A DNA stretch of 64,000 nt from JANMJD01 sp963828405 (GCA_963828405.1 CAWHEG010000031.1:1674001-1738000), one strand, 5' to 3'; counted from the first letter of the stretch, positions 1 to 8,888 are shown. The notes: generated from the sequence alone by a model not told the origin. Numbers and translations: made by a program.

Positions 1-555
1 CAGGGTGATCAGCCCGACCCCGGCGAGTGCGGCCAGGCCGTAGATCGGGTTGACACCGCGGATGGGGATGGAGATCAGCAGGGCGACGAGGAACAGCAGG
101 TTGAGGACGACCGCCGAGCCCAGCCCGACCGTGGCCAGGGCGAAGCCGGCGTCGGCGCCCTCCACTCCGGAGAGGGTCAGCAACCGGTATCCGAGGGCGT
201 TGCCCGCTGCGCTGCCCGCGGGCACGATCGAGGAGACCGCCTTGGTGGACAACTGGATGCGGAACAGGCGGGGCAGCGAGATCACCCCGTGGGGCAGTGC
301 CATGCGGGTGAGCTCCGAGTAGGCGACCAGCGCAGCGAACTCGAGGGCGAAGCCGACGAGCAGCATCACCGGTTCGATGTCCCGCAGATGGTCGATCGCC
401 GATCGGAAGCCCGGGATCAGGGGCAGGACGAAGAAGTAGACCACGAAGAGGATGGCCATCACTTTGAGCGTGCCTTTGACCACCGGCCACGGAACACGGC
501 GGTGCAGGGCAGCACCGTTCTCCAGGCGCGTCGGATTCGCTGGCACGTCTGCCAT
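1..555 (-). CDS. Lysylphosphatidylglycerol synthase-like integral membrane protein (partial)
   Basis: Only the first 185 codons are present; the C-terminus lies beyond the left edge. The translation has a short basic N-terminus and then hydrophobic spans at about residues 33-51, 63-82 and 142-165. Between them is a Gly/Ala/Ser-rich stretch (SIVPAGSAAGNALGYR, about 112-127) typical of the LPG_synthase_TM/UPF0104 family. Members flip or modify lipids in the cytoplasmic membrane; no catalytic domain can be judged from the fragment. The purine-rich AAAGGGGG run touches the ATG at 555, so a GTG start at 546 with better spacing is an alternative. No operon partner is visible inside the window. Confidence 0.7.
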   Translation of the reverse strand, partial: MADVPANPTRLENGAALHRRVPWPVVKGTLKVMAILFVVYFFVLPLIPGFRSAIDHLRDIEPVMLLVGFALEFAALVAYSELTRMALPHGVISLPRLFRIQLSTKAVSSIVPAGSAAGNALGYRLLTLSGVEGADAGFALATVGLGSAVVLNLLFLVALLISIPIRGVNPIYGLAALAGVGLITL

Positions 556-618
556 CCCCCTTTGCTAGCCGATTTTCACCCCCTGGTCGAGCATCCTGGC
601 GGTGCGGGCGGTCGCTCC

Positions 619-1671
619 CTACCGTTCGCCGCCCTCGCCGATCACCGGGAAGCATCCGAGCACGGCATCCAGCCAGGCGTCATACGCCGGTCGGAGCTCG
701 GCGGGCGACTTGCCGAGGCGCACGACGACGACGTCGCGTTCGGGAGACACGATCGTCCGCTGGCCCTCGTACCCGTTGGCCGAGAAGGTCGACGACCCCC
801 GGTTCCACAGCCACCAGTGGGCGCCGTAGCCATGTGGTTCGTCGGCCGGGACCGCGGGCGTCACCGGTGTGCGGGCGTAGTCGCTCCAGCCGGCCGGGAG
901 GATCCGGTCGTCGTCCCACATCCCGTCGCGCAGGTAGAGGAACCCGAACCGGGCGAAGTCGCGGGCGCTCGCGTAGACGTACGAGGAACCGACGAACGTG
1001 CCTGCCCTGTCGAACTTCGGGGATGCCGTCGACATGCCGATCGGGGCGAACAACCGGTCGTGGAGGAAGCGCTCCATGCCGACGGCGCCGTCGCCGACGA
1101 TCTCGCCGAGGATGCGGGCGATGATGTTCGTCGTGCCGCTGGCGTAGTTCCACACCGTTCCTGGAGGGTGGTCCGACGGCTTGGCGGCCGCGTATCCCGC
1201 ATGATCGTCGGCTCCGGCGCCGAACAGCATCTCGATCACGTCGGACACGCCGGTGTCGACGTAGTCCTCGACGAAACGCAGGCCGCTGGCCATCCCGAGG
1301 AGGTGCCTCGTCGTGATCTGGCGCCGGTCGTCATCCGCCCACTCGTCGATCGGAGCCGGCGCGTCGAGGTCGAGCCGATCGTCGGCGACGAGCAGGCCGA
1401 CGGCGGCGTGGGTGATGCTCTTGGCCATCGACCACGAGATCAGGGTCGTGTCGGGGCTGCTCCCCGGACCGAAGGCCTCGGCGACGAGACGGCCGCGGTG
1501 GACGACGGCGAGCGACAACGTCAGGCCGAGCTCGGGTGGCTGGGCGAGCGCCTCGTCGATCAGCGAGGCCAGTACGACTCGGTCGACGTCGTCGTCGGGC
1601 GGACCGCCGGGCCAGGCGGCCGTCGGCCACGGGCAACCAGGCGTCTGCGGGGGGAAACGGGCCGGCGTCAT
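619..1671 (-). CDS. Serine hydrolase, class C beta-lactamase/penicillin-binding-protein-like
   Basis: A protein of 350 aa with the serine-hydrolase signature S-x-x-K in SWSMAKS, which carries the expected nucleophile Ser and the general-base Lys, and a downstream Tyr motif in WNYASGT. This is the beta-lactamase-related fold used by esterases, D-aminopeptidases and carboxypeptidases. The substrate cannot be deduced. No signal peptide is obvious, so a cytosolic esterase/amidase role is likely. The open frame extends upstream to 1764, but that extension overlaps the LOG-family gene and is Pro/Arg-rich, so the ATG at 1671 is preferred. It follows the LOG-family gene by 40 bp on the same strand and may be co-transcribed. 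Confidence 0.75.
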   Translation of the reverse strand: MTPARFPPQTPGCPWPTAAWPGGPPDDDVDRVVLASLIDEALAQPPELGLTLSLAVVHRGRLVAEAFGPGSSPDTTLISWSMAKSITHAAVGLLVADDRLDLDAPAPIDEWADDDRRQITTRHLLGMASGLRFVEDYVDTGVSDVIEMLFGAGADDHAGYAAAKPSDHPPGTVWNYASGTTNIIARILGEIVGDGAVGMERFLHDRLFAPIGMSTASPKFDRAGTFVGSSYVYASARDFARFGFLYLRDGMWDDDRILPAGWSDYARTPVTPAVPADEPHGYGAHWWLWNRGSSTFSANGYEGQRTIVSPERDVVVVRLGKSPAELRPAYDAWLDAVLGCFPVIGEGGER

Positions 1672-1711
1672 CGCCGGCGACCGTACCGCGCCGGGCGCGC
1701 CGGTTGGCACC

Positions 1712-2287
1712 TCAGCCCCGGTCGGCCCACTTCGGGGGCAGCGGGCCGATCGGGGTGAGCGCAAGGTCGATCGCCTCGGCGACGGTCACGGCCCGACGGG
1801 CAAGGAGGCGGTGCTCAGGTCTGATGAAGCCGGCCGCCGCCATCGTGTCGAGGGCGGCGAACATCGGTTCCCAGAAGCCCTCGACGTCGAGCAGCACGAC
1901 GGGCGTGCTGGTCAGCCCGAGCTGCACCCAGGTGAGTGCCTCGAACGTCTCGTCGAGCGTCCCGAACCCGCCCGGCAGGGTAATGACCCCGTCGGCCATG
2001 GCATTCATCACCGCCTTGCGTTCGTGCATCGACCCGACCACGCGCAGCTCGTCGAGCCCGCGATGGCCCACCTCCCGTTCGAGCAGGTACCCGGTGATCA
2101 CCCCCGTCACCAGGCCGCCGGCGGCCAGGCACGCGTCGGCGACGATCCCCATCAGCCCGACGTTGCCGCCGCCGTAGACCAGCCGGATGGCCCGCCGGGC
2201 CAGCTCAGCCCCCAGGTCAGCGGCCCGCTCGCCGTAGATCGGCGAGTTGCCGGGGTTGGCGGCCATGTACACGGCGATCGAGGGCAT
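1712..2287 (-). CDS. LOG-family protein (TIGR00730; putative cytokinin-activating phosphoribohydrolase)
   Basis: A Rossmann-like protein of 191 aa with the hallmark PGGFGTLDE motif (about residue 104), an upstream YGGGNVGLMG nucleotide-binding loop and a conserved E-R-K stretch (MHERKA). LOG proteins cleave the N-glycosidic bond of purine nucleoside monophosphates, releasing ribose 5-phosphate; bacterial members are often annotated as lysine-decarboxylase-like in error. The ATG at 2287 gives the standard family N-terminus (MPSIAVYMAANPG). An in-frame ATG at 2305 is possible. Neither has a clear ribosome-binding site and only 54 bp separates it from the divergent acyl-CoA dehydrogenase, so leaderless transcripts are plausible. 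Confidence 0.88.
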   Translation of the reverse strand: MPSIAVYMAANPGNSPIYGERAADLGAELARRAIRLVYGGGNVGLMGIVADACLAAGGLVTGVITGYLLEREVGHRGLDELRVVGSMHERKAVMNAMADGVITLPGGFGTLDETFEALTWVQLGLTSTPVVLLDVEGFWEPMFAALDTMAAAGFIRPEHRLLARRAVTVAEAIDLALTPIGPLPPKWADRG

Positions 2288-2341
2288 CCGCGGAGAGCCT
2301 GGCATGTCTCGCGACGGACCGCCCGTCGGTAAGTTCGGGGG

Positions 2342-3985
2342 ATGGCGAACGCTTCCCCCTCCGACCCGCCCGCCCCCGCCCTCCCGGCACCCGACCTGAC
2401 GGCGGCGGCGACGGTCATCGGGCTCGCCGAGAGCGCCGTGTACCGCAGCATCCGCCACCTGGCCGAGCTGGGTGGACCCGACGTCCACCAGGTGCTCGCC
2501 TACGACCTGGCCCATGCCGCGTCGGCCGTGGCGACGGCTCGGGCGATGCTCGACTACGGGGCCAAGGGCGCCATCGAAGGTGCTCTCACCTGCGCCTTTG
2601 TCGCCGACGCGACGCACGACCTGGTCAGCAGGCTGATCGGGCGGGAGGCTCTGTGGGGAGTCGACCCGGTGGAGCTGTCGGCAGCGCACGGTTTCGTCGC
2701 CGCGTACCGCGATCCGTCGTTCCTGGCCTCACTGGCCCTCACCCCCGGGCCGCGGCACCTCGACCCCGATTTCGAGATGGTCGCCGACACGTTCCGCGCC
2801 TTCGCCGACAACGAGATCAGGCCGCGGGCCGAGCACGTCCACCGGCACAACGGCGACGTGCCCGAGGAGATCGTGTCGGGCCTCGCCGAGCTGGGCGCGT
2901 TCGGCCTGTCGGTGCCTGCGGCCTACGGGGGCTACTCCGAGGGCGGCGCCGGCGAGTACACGGCGATGGTGGTCGCCACCGAGGAGTTGTCACGCGGGTC
3001 GCTGGGCATCGGCGGCTCGCTGATCACCCGGCCCGAGATCCTCACCCGTGCGCTGGTCAAGGGTGGCACGGAGGCCCAGAAGCACGAATGGCTGCCCAAG
3101 TTGGCCACCGCCGAGGTGATGGCCGCGGTGGCCGTCACCGAGCCCGACTACGGCTCCGACGTCGCCGGCATCAAGGTGACCGCCGTGGCCGCCACCGGGC
3201 CCGACGGCGAGGCCGGCTACCGGATCAACGGCGTCAAGACCTGGTGCACCTTCGCCGCTCGCGCCGACGTGCTGATGCTCCTGGCCCGCACCGACCCCGA
3301 CCGCTCCAGGACCCATCGGGGGTTGTCGGTGTTCATCGTGCCCAAACCGCGTGGCGACTCCCACGGCTTCGAGTTCGCCCAGCCCGGGGGTGGCCGGATG
3401 GAGGGACGCCCGATCGACACGATCGGCTACCGCGGGATGCACTCCTACGAGATCGCCCTCGAGGACTGGTTCGTGCCGGCCGGCAATCTGATCGGAGGGG
3501 AGGCCGGCCTCGGCAAGGGCTTCTACTTCCAGATGGAGGGCTTCGAGAACGGCCGCCTGCAGACGGCGGCGCGCGCCGTCGGGGTGATGCAGGCCGCCTA
3601 TGAGGCGGCAGCCGACTACGCCGCGAACCGGGTGGTCTTCGGCCACCCCATCGGCGACTACCAGCTCACCCGGGCGAAGCTCGGCCGGATGGCCACGCTG
3701 ATCCAGGCGGGTCGCCAGTTCATGTACCAGGTCGCCGTGATGATGGCCAAGGGTGAGGGTGCCATCGAGGCTTCGATGGTCAAGGCCTACGTCTGCAAGG
3801 CCGCCGAATGGGTCACCCGGGAGGCGATGCAGATCCATGGGGGCATGGGTTATGCCGAGGAGTTCCCGGTCAGCCGTCTGTTCGTCGACGCCCGGGTGCT
3901 GTCGATCTTCGAGGGGGCCGACGAGACGCTGTGCCTGAAGGTGATCGCCCGCCGACTCGCCGAGGGCGCCGAGGTCACCCGCTGA
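2342..3985 (+). CDS. Acyl-CoA dehydrogenase with N-terminal extension, probably (2S)-methylsuccinyl-CoA dehydrogenase
   Basis: 547 aa, about 150 residues longer than ordinary acyl-CoA dehydrogenases. The N-terminal Ala-rich helical extension is followed by the N-terminal, middle beta-barrel and C-terminal helical FAD domains. Visible family motifs are AVAVTEPDYGSD (flavin/substrate loop), the IHGGMGYAEE helix and the IFEGADET segment that normally carries the catalytic Glu. This size and layout match methylsuccinyl-CoA dehydrogenase of the ethylmalonyl-CoA pathway as I know it. A malyl-CoA-lyase-like gene of the same pathway lies 2.2 kb downstream on the other strand. Substrate assignment is an inference; a generic FadE remains possible. 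Confidence 0.72.
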   Translation: MANASPSDPPAPALPAPDLTAAATVIGLAESAVYRSIRHLAELGGPDVHQVLAYDLAHAASAVATARAMLDYGAKGAIEGALTCAFVADATHDLVSRLIGREALWGVDPVELSAAHGFVAAYRDPSFLASLALTPGPRHLDPDFEMVADTFRAFADNEIRPRAEHVHRHNGDVPEEIVSGLAELGAFGLSVPAAYGGYSEGGAGEYTAMVVATEELSRGSLGIGGSLITRPEILTRALVKGGTEAQKHEWLPKLATAEVMAAVAVTEPDYGSDVAGIKVTAVAATGPDGEAGYRINGVKTWCTFAARADVLMLLARTDPDRSRTHRGLSVFIVPKPRGDSHGFEFAQPGGGRMEGRPIDTIGYRGMHSYEIALEDWFVPAGNLIGGEAGLGKGFYFQMEGFENGRLQTAARAVGVMQAAYEAAADYAANRVVFGHPIGDYQLTRAKLGRMATLIQAGRQFMYQVAVMMAKGEGAIEASMVKAYVCKAAEWVTREAMQIHGGMGYAEEFPVSRLFVDARVLSIFEGADETLCLKVIARRLAEGAEVTR

Positions 3986-4022
3986 CCCGACCTGCCGGCG
4001 GGGGCTCGTACCTCGGGAGCGG

Positions 4023-4820
4023 TCAGTTGAAACGGGTGTGGTCGGGCCTCTCGAGCGGGAGGCCGGCGGCGCGCCAGGCGATCACCCCGCCGATCAGATC
4101 CGTGGCGTTGCCGTAGCCGAGCCGCTGCAGGCTGGCGGCCGCCAGGCTCGAGCTGTACCCCTCGTTGCACACCACGACGAGCATCTGGTCGAAGTCGGTG
4201 ATCAGTTCGTGGGAGTACCCCGAGGCGGGGTCGCACATCCACTCCAGGTTGCAGCGCGGGGCGTGGATCGAGTTGGGGAGCACGCCGAAGCGCTGGCGAT
4301 CGGTCGGCGTGCGGGTGTCGAGCACGACGCACTCGCCGTCGGCGAGGAGGCGAGCGAGCTCCGACGCGTCGACCCGGCGCAGCCCGTCGCGCGCCTCGGC
4401 GATCATGTCGTGGATCGTGCGCCGCCTCGTCCGGCGGTGGACGACGACCGCACCGGCGGTCGGGGAAATCGGTTCGGCGACGATCTCCAGCCCGCTGGCC
4501 CGGGCCAGCCCGAGATACTCGCCATTCCCCAGGGGGAGCAGGGCGAGGACGTACGCCGAAGGTTCGAGATGGGCAACGACGTTGTGCACGGCGAGCCGGT
4601 GCTCGTGAGTGGCCACTGCGTCGAAGAACCCCGGGCCGAGCACGGCGAGGTCGAACCGCTCGGGAAGTTGCATCCGGGCCACCGTGCCGGGCGCAACGAC
4701 CCGGAGTACCGGAGTTCTGTCGACGAGCTGGCGCAACCGCTCGATCGCTTCCGCCGGTGAGGTGGTGCCGGCAGCCAGGAGACCGCGGGCCGGTGCCCGG
4801 ATCATCGGCTGCGCGGTCAC
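4023..4820 (-). CDS. Rhodanese-domain protein with methyltransferase-like N-terminal half
   Basis: The 265-aa reading frame starts at a GTG that overlaps the stop of the upstream methyltransferase gene by 4 bp. Residues about 1-130 resemble the C-terminal part of a class I methyltransferase but lack a clear SAM-binding GxGxG motif. Residues about 155-260 form a rhodanese domain with the active-site loop VCNEGYSS carrying the catalytic Cys and the CH2-like segment VVLDTRTPTDR. Rhodaneses move sulfane sulfur or act as sulfur-carrier regulators. It is the last gene of a four-gene minus-strand operon (lyase, HAD, methyltransferase, rhodanese). The fused architecture is uncommon. Confidence 0.8.
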   Translation of the reverse strand: MTAQPMIRAPARGLLAAGTTSPAEAIERLRQLVDRTPVLRVVAPGTVARMQLPERFDLAVLGPGFFDAVATHEHRLAVHNVVAHLEPSAYVLALLPLGNGEYLGLARASGLEIVAEPISPTAGAVVVHRRTRRRTIHDMIAEARDGLRRVDASELARLLADGECVVLDTRTPTDRQRFGVLPNSIHAPRCNLEWMCDPASGYSHELITDFDQMLVVVCNEGYSSSLAAASLQRLGYGNATDLIGGVIAWRAAGLPLERPDHTRFN

Positions 4821-5434
4821 CGGTGACTCCCGATCCGGTGGACGCTGACCGCGTAGTCCCCGCCGACGTACGGCGCGCCTTCCCACGTGGCGAAGCGTTG
4901 GACGAGGGCGAGCCCGGCGGCGGCGCAGGCCGAGTCGTACTCGTCGAGGGTGATCGCCTCGGGCCGACGCTCGAGGCCGAAGCCGCTGACCAGCCGGCCG
5001 CCCGGTACGAGGTGGGCGGCGCAGCGGGTGACGATCGCCGCCCGGTCGCCCGGTTTGCAGAAGATCATCACGTTGCCCGGCATGGCGACCACGTCGAACC
5101 GGCGCCCGAGGTCGAAGGCGGCCAGGTCGGCGGCGATCCAGGTGATCCCCGGTGCCTTGGCAAGGGCGGCGACCAGCATCTCGTCGTCGAGGTCGACGCC
5201 GACGACGGTGATGCCACGACGCGCCAGTTCGATCGCCACCCGACCGGTGCCACAACCGGCGTCGAGCACCGAGACCGGGGCGTAGGAGGCGATCAGTTCG
5301 GCCTCGCCGTGCGCCGTCGAGCCCGAGGCGTCGATCGAGGCGAACCGCCGCTCGTAGTCCTCGATCGTCAGTGCGGCGCGCCACTCGGCCCAACGCGTCG
5401 AGACATGGGCGCCGGGGGCGAGCGCAGGATCCAT
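4817..5434 (-). CDS. Class I SAM-dependent methyltransferase
   Basis: 205 aa. Motif I VLDAGCGTGRVAIELA (about residue 52) binds S-adenosylmethionine, the acidic end of strand beta2 is in GVDLDDEM, and post-motif residues DLAAFDLGRRFDVVAMPG follow. The acceptor is unknown. The first Met after the HAD gene (5434) gives a normal-length protein; longer upstream frames overlap the HAD gene and have no family similarity. It is translationally coupled to the rhodanese-domain gene through a GTGA overlap, suggesting the two products work on the same thiol or small molecule. Confidence 0.85.
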   Translation of the reverse strand: MDPALAPGAHVSTRWAEWRAALTIEDYERRFASIDASGSTAHGEAELIASYAPVSVLDAGCGTGRVAIELARRGITVVGVDLDDEMLVAALAKAPGITWIAADLAAFDLGRRFDVVAMPGNVMIFCKPGDRAAIVTRCAAHLVPGGRLVSGFGLERRPEAITLDEYDSACAAAGLALVQRFATWEGAPYVGGDYAVSVHRIGSHR

Positions 5435-5492
5435 CAACCGCAGAGTCTGTCGGATCGCCGGCCCCGTTACATCGGGTGGGCGAGATCGGCGC

Positions 5493-6209
5493 TCAGATCC
5501 AGGTGAGCAGGTCGTGGACCGAGGTGATCCGTTCGTGGTCGTGGCCCGGGTAGTCGTCGTAGGGGTCGAGTTGCAGCGGGACCAGCCCGGCGGCCGACGA
5601 GCCGAGGACGTCGTTGACGAACGAGTCGCCGATGTAGGCGACCCTCGACGGATCGGGGTCGCCGAGCGCGGCCAGCGCCGGGGCGAAGATCGCCGGATCG
5701 GGCTTGGCGACACCGACGACGTGGGAGTCGATCACGCAGACCATCTCGATGCCGGCGCCGTGGCCCACCTGGCAGACACCCTCGTAGCGCAGCGAGTGCT
5801 CGATCTGGCCGTTGGCGTTGGAGACGACGCCCATCGGCACGCCCGCCCGGTGGAGTTTCCACAGCGCTCCGATCGACTCCTCGATCCGGAAACGCCACAT
5901 GATCGGGCTCCAGATGCGGTCCAGCACGGCGACGGCCTCGTCGAGGTCGTCGTCGGCGACGCCGATCGTCGCCGAGTAGGTCCGCCGGTACAGCGACCAG
6001 TCGACGGCTTCCAGCGTCCCCGAGGAGTTGGACAGCGCCCAGCCCTCGAGGGCGGCGAGCGCCCGGTGGTGAGCGCGGCGGAAGGCGTTGACCGGCTGCG
6101 GCCCGGCCAGGTCGTGGAGGGCCGCGCCGATCGCCGCCGGGTCGGGCATCACGAGCACACCGCCGGCGTCGAAGAGGAGGGCGTCGAATCGGCGCGTTCC
6201 CGACTTCAT
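5493..6209 (-). CDS. HAD-superfamily (subfamily IA) hydrolase
   Basis: 238 aa. Motif I reads LLFDAGGVLV: the nucleophile Asp is present, but the second Asp of the usual DxD is Gly, as in several IA-type HAD proteins. Motif II is in GVVSNANG, the Lys motif in VGVAKPDPAIF, and motif III/IV in YIGDSFVNDVLGS. The protein probably dephosphorylates or dehalogenates a small substrate. It starts 7 bp after the stop of the lyase gene and precedes the methyltransferase gene by 58 bp, forming one transcription unit. Confidence 0.87.
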   Translation of the reverse strand: MKSGTRRFDALLFDAGGVLVMPDPAAIGAALHDLAGPQPVNAFRRAHHRALAALEGWALSNSSGTLEAVDWSLYRRTYSATIGVADDDLDEAVAVLDRIWSPIMWRFRIEESIGALWKLHRAGVPMGVVSNANGQIEHSLRYEGVCQVGHGAGIEMVCVIDSHVVGVAKPDPAIFAPALAALGDPDPSRVAYIGDSFVNDVLGSSAAGLVPLQLDPYDDYPGHDHERITSVHDLLTWI

Positions 6210-6216
6210 CTGCTGC

Positions 6217-7158
6217 TCACGAGGTCGACGTGCGCCGCAGCCCGGCCCGCTCGCCGCGGGAGATGAACTTCAGCGCCATCTTGCGGCTGGCCTCGTCGAT
6301 CATCTCCTCGCCGAACATCACCGCGCCCTTGCCCTCGCCCTCGGTGGCATGGGTGTAGGCATCGAGGATCTGGTGGGCCTTGTCGAACTGCTCCTGGGTG
6401 GGGCTGAAGACCTCGTTGAGGATCGTCACCTGGTCGGGATGGAGCGCCCACTTGCCGTCGTAGCCGAGGGTGCGCGTCCGCTGGCAGTAGTCGCGGAAGC
6501 CGTCTGCGTCGCGGATGTAGAGGTACGGCCCGTCGATCACCTGCAGGCCGTTGGCCCGCCCGGCCATCAGGATCTTCGAGAAGACGTAGTGGAAGTGATC
6601 GCCGGGGTAGGTGGGGATCTGCACGCCGCCGGTGAGCACCGGCATCTCCATCGACGCGGCGAAGTCGGCCGGCCCGAAGATGATCGTCTCGACGCGGGTC
6701 GACGCCGCGCAGATCTCCTCGACGTTGATCAGCCCGCGGGCCGTCTCGATCTGCGCCTCGATGCCGATGTGCCCGACGGGCAGGCCGGCGGCGATCTCGA
6801 CCTGGCGGAGGAGCATGTCGGTCGCCTGGATCTGGGCGGCGGACTCGACCTTGGGCAGCATGATCTCGTCGAGGCGCTCGCCGGCCTTGCCGACCACCTC
6901 GAGGACGTCGTAGGCCGTCCACTTGGTCGACCAGTCGTTGACCCGGACGCAGAGCACCTTGTCGCCCCAGTCCTGATCCCTGATGGCCGAGACGATCTTG
7001 CCCCGTGCCGCCTCCTTCTCCGAGGGTGCGCAGGCGTCCTCGAGATCGAGGAAGACCATGTCGGCGGCGATGCCCGGGCCCTTGCCCATCATCTTCTCCG
7101 ACGACCCCGGGATCGACAGACAGGACCGACGGGGGAGATCGCGTGAGCGTGCCGACAT
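6217..7158 (-). CDS. HpcH/HpaI-family CoA lyase, malyl-CoA/beta-methylmalyl-CoA lyase type
   Basis: 313 aa TIM-barrel enzyme of the citrate-lyase-beta/HpcH family. Characteristic elements are RSCLSIPGSSEKMM, DMVFLDLEDACAP (metal and substrate Asp/Glu), MLPKVES, IEAQIETARG and the C-terminal GYDGKWALHPDQ, which closely matches L-malyl-CoA lyases. These cleave malyl-CoA or methylmalyl-CoA to glyoxylate plus acetyl- or propionyl-CoA. The start at 7158 fits the family; the longer frame to 7224 adds a non-conserved tail. Together with the acyl-CoA dehydrogenase at 2342 it suggests the ethylmalonyl-CoA pathway for C2 assimilation. First gene of a four-gene operon. Confidence 0.85.
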   Translation of the reverse strand: MSARSRDLPRRSCLSIPGSSEKMMGKGPGIAADMVFLDLEDACAPSEKEAARGKIVSAIRDQDWGDKVLCVRVNDWSTKWTAYDVLEVVGKAGERLDEIMLPKVESAAQIQATDMLLRQVEIAAGLPVGHIGIEAQIETARGLINVEEICAASTRVETIIFGPADFAASMEMPVLTGGVQIPTYPGDHFHYVFSKILMAGRANGLQVIDGPYLYIRDADGFRDYCQRTRTLGYDGKWALHPDQVTILNEVFSPTQEQFDKAHQILDAYTHATEGEGKGAVMFGEEMIDEASRKMALKFISRGERAGLRRTSTS

Positions 7159-7223
7159 GGCTGCGAGGCTATCGGCCGGTGCCCCGTCGGCGCAGCGCGC
7201 CGCAGGGTCGTAGGCTTCGTGCA

Positions 7224-7592
7224 ATGCAGGTGCGAGGGATCCATCACGTCTCGATCAACGTCGACGACCTCGCCGACGCGCTCGAGTTCTACGTCGGCAA
7301 ACTCGGCTTCAGCGAGCTCCCCCGACCGGATTTCGGCTTCCCCGGCGCCTGGATCGCCACGGGCGCCGATCAGGTGCACCTGCTCGAGATCGCCGGCCAA
7401 CCGCGCAGCGAGACGCAGCACTGGGCGTTCGATGTGGAGGATCTCGACGCGGCGATCGCCGATCTCGAGGCCCACGGTGTCGAGTACCGGGTCAGCCGGT
7501 CGACCGACGGTGGGCGGAGTCCGCAGGCCTTCCTCCGCGACCCGTCGGGCAACCTGATCGAGTTGCAGCAACCGATGGCGTCGGCTCCGTGA
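7224..7592 (+). CDS. VOC-family protein (glyoxalase/dioxygenase superfamily)
   Basis: A single vicinal-oxygen-chelate domain of 122 aa. The N-terminal IHHVSINVDDLADALEFY motif carries the first metal His, HLLEI and HWAFDVEDLD supply further positions, and FLRDPSGNLIELQQ carries the final Glu. It could act as a glyoxalase, epimerase or resistance protein; the specificity cannot be deduced. It is divergent from the lyase gene with a 65-bp intergenic region and overlaps the next small gene by 4 bp (GTGA). Confidence 0.85.
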   Translation: MQVRGIHHVSINVDDLADALEFYVGKLGFSELPRPDFGFPGAWIATGADQVHLLEIAGQPRSETQHWAFDVEDLDAAIADLEAHGVEYRVSRSTDGGRSPQAFLRDPSGNLIELQQPMASAP

Positions 7593-7876
7593 CCGGGATC
7601 GGCACCTGGCTGCGTGGCGAGAACGTCCGGCCTCCCCCTGGCGACGAGGAGATGGTCGAAGTCGCCTGGCTGCCGCTCTGGCACGCCCAGCTCGTCTCCC
7701 ATGGCATGTGGGAGCGCGGCATCCCCAACGCGATGGCGGAGGACCACACCTCGCACCTGCGGTTCGCCGCCCGTGGTCCGATGGGGCGGATCTTCGTGCT
7801 CGGCCTGCGCTACGACTCCGCCGTCGCCGCCGTCACCGACCTGATCGGCGACGAGCCGATCACCCAGCACCGCTGA
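7589..7876 (+). CDS. Small DUF2007-like protein
   Basis: 95 aa starting at a GTG that overlaps the VOC stop codon. The pattern of an N-terminal strand, a helix (LVSHGMWERGIPN) and a C-terminal strand plus helix (GRIFVLGLRYDSAVAAVTDL) resembles the small DUF2007 putative signal-transducing proteins, but similarity is weak. It is translationally coupled to the VOC gene. Its 3' end overlaps the convergent DUF559 gene by 17 bp. Confidence 0.55.
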   Translation: MTGIGTWLRGENVRPPPGDEEMVEVAWLPLWHAQLVSHGMWERGIPNAMAEDHTSHLRFAARGPMGRIFVLGLRYDSAVAAVTDLIGDEPITQHR

Positions 7877-8847
7877 CCGACTCCCGGATCTGACCGATCG
7901 CCAGCCCGAGGTCCTTGGCCCGTTGGGCCGCCAACTGCTCGATGGTCCGACGCGTGCGTTCGGGCCGTTCGCTGACGTCGGCGTAGCCGAAGTAGTGAAC
8001 CTCCCAGCCGAGCAGGGCGGCGCGCACGTCCCGCCGCTCGTCCGGCGCCTCGCGATGGGCACCCGTGTGGAAGGCCCGGCTGTGGGCCTCGACCGCCAGG
8101 CGCAGCGCCGGGAAGGCCAGGTCGAAGCGGGCGACCAGTCGCCCGCGTGCGTCGCGCAGTTCGTGTTGGGCCACGGGTGTCGGAAGCCGTGGCGAGCGGC
8201 AGCACTCCTCGAGCAGCCGTTCGAACCACGAATCCCGCACGCGGCCGCGACGGCGCCGGCGATCGACCTCGGCGAGGATCAACCGGCTGCCCCGCTGGCC
8301 GGGCCGGTGTGAGTCTCGCCGCCGTCTGTTCGAGCCAGGAGAGGCTGAAGCCGCGCCGTTCGTAGTCGTCGAGAGCGCGTTCGATCGTCGTCTCGTCGAC
8401 CACGTGGGGGAGGTCGACCAGCGTTCGGGCCAGCGACGTGCACGGGATCGCGTCGATCGATGTCAGATCGCGACGGTCGAGTGGGGTGGAGACCTGGTGC
8501 ACGACGGCCCCCTCCAGTCGCACGCGCCGCCCCCGTCCGACGGTCACCTCGGTGGGCGGATCGTCGAAGCCGTCGAGGCCGTGGAGGAATGCGGCGGCCC
8601 GGAACGACACGACCGTGCCGGGTGGACCGCAGCTCACCGCGATCATCAGCCGCTGCCGCGGCGTGGCGGGCGCGCCATGGATCACGAGCGTGCCCCGTCC
8701 GATCTCGTCGAGGACACCGGCGGCCTTCAGGCGCCGGATAGGCGCGGCACCGAGACCCGATCGGGCAGCCTGGCGTCTCGTGATGACGGCGTGGCGGGAG
8801 GCTGCGACATCGCCGGCGCCGTCCATCCGGACGAGCGAGGGCACCAC
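7860..8847 (-). pseudogene. AbiEi-like winged-helix/DUF559 endonuclease-like gene with one frameshift
   Basis: Residues about 1-175, read from 8847, form an AbiEi-type antitoxin/winged-helix N-terminal region (VITRRQAARSGLGAAPIRRL, then SLARTLVDLPHVVDE). The continuation, a DUF559/Vsr-like nuclease domain (HELRDARGRLVARFDLAFP, LAVEAHSRAFH), lies in another frame from about 8310 to 7860. The span is 988 bp, one base more than a whole number of codons. Deleting one G from the G-run near 8291-8294, or one base nearby, restores a 328-aa protein of the usual two-domain layout. It is either a recent pseudogene or a base-call error. Confidence 0.72.
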
Positions 8848-8888
8848 GCCAGCCTACGGCGCAGCGCCGAAGGCACCTCGACCCGGTC

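Noticed and set aside
289..1758. 489-codon plus-strand open frame
   Set aside because: It is the antisense of the serine hydrolase; residue composition (Arg, Gly, Asp-rich, no motifs) is that of a high-GC shadow frame.
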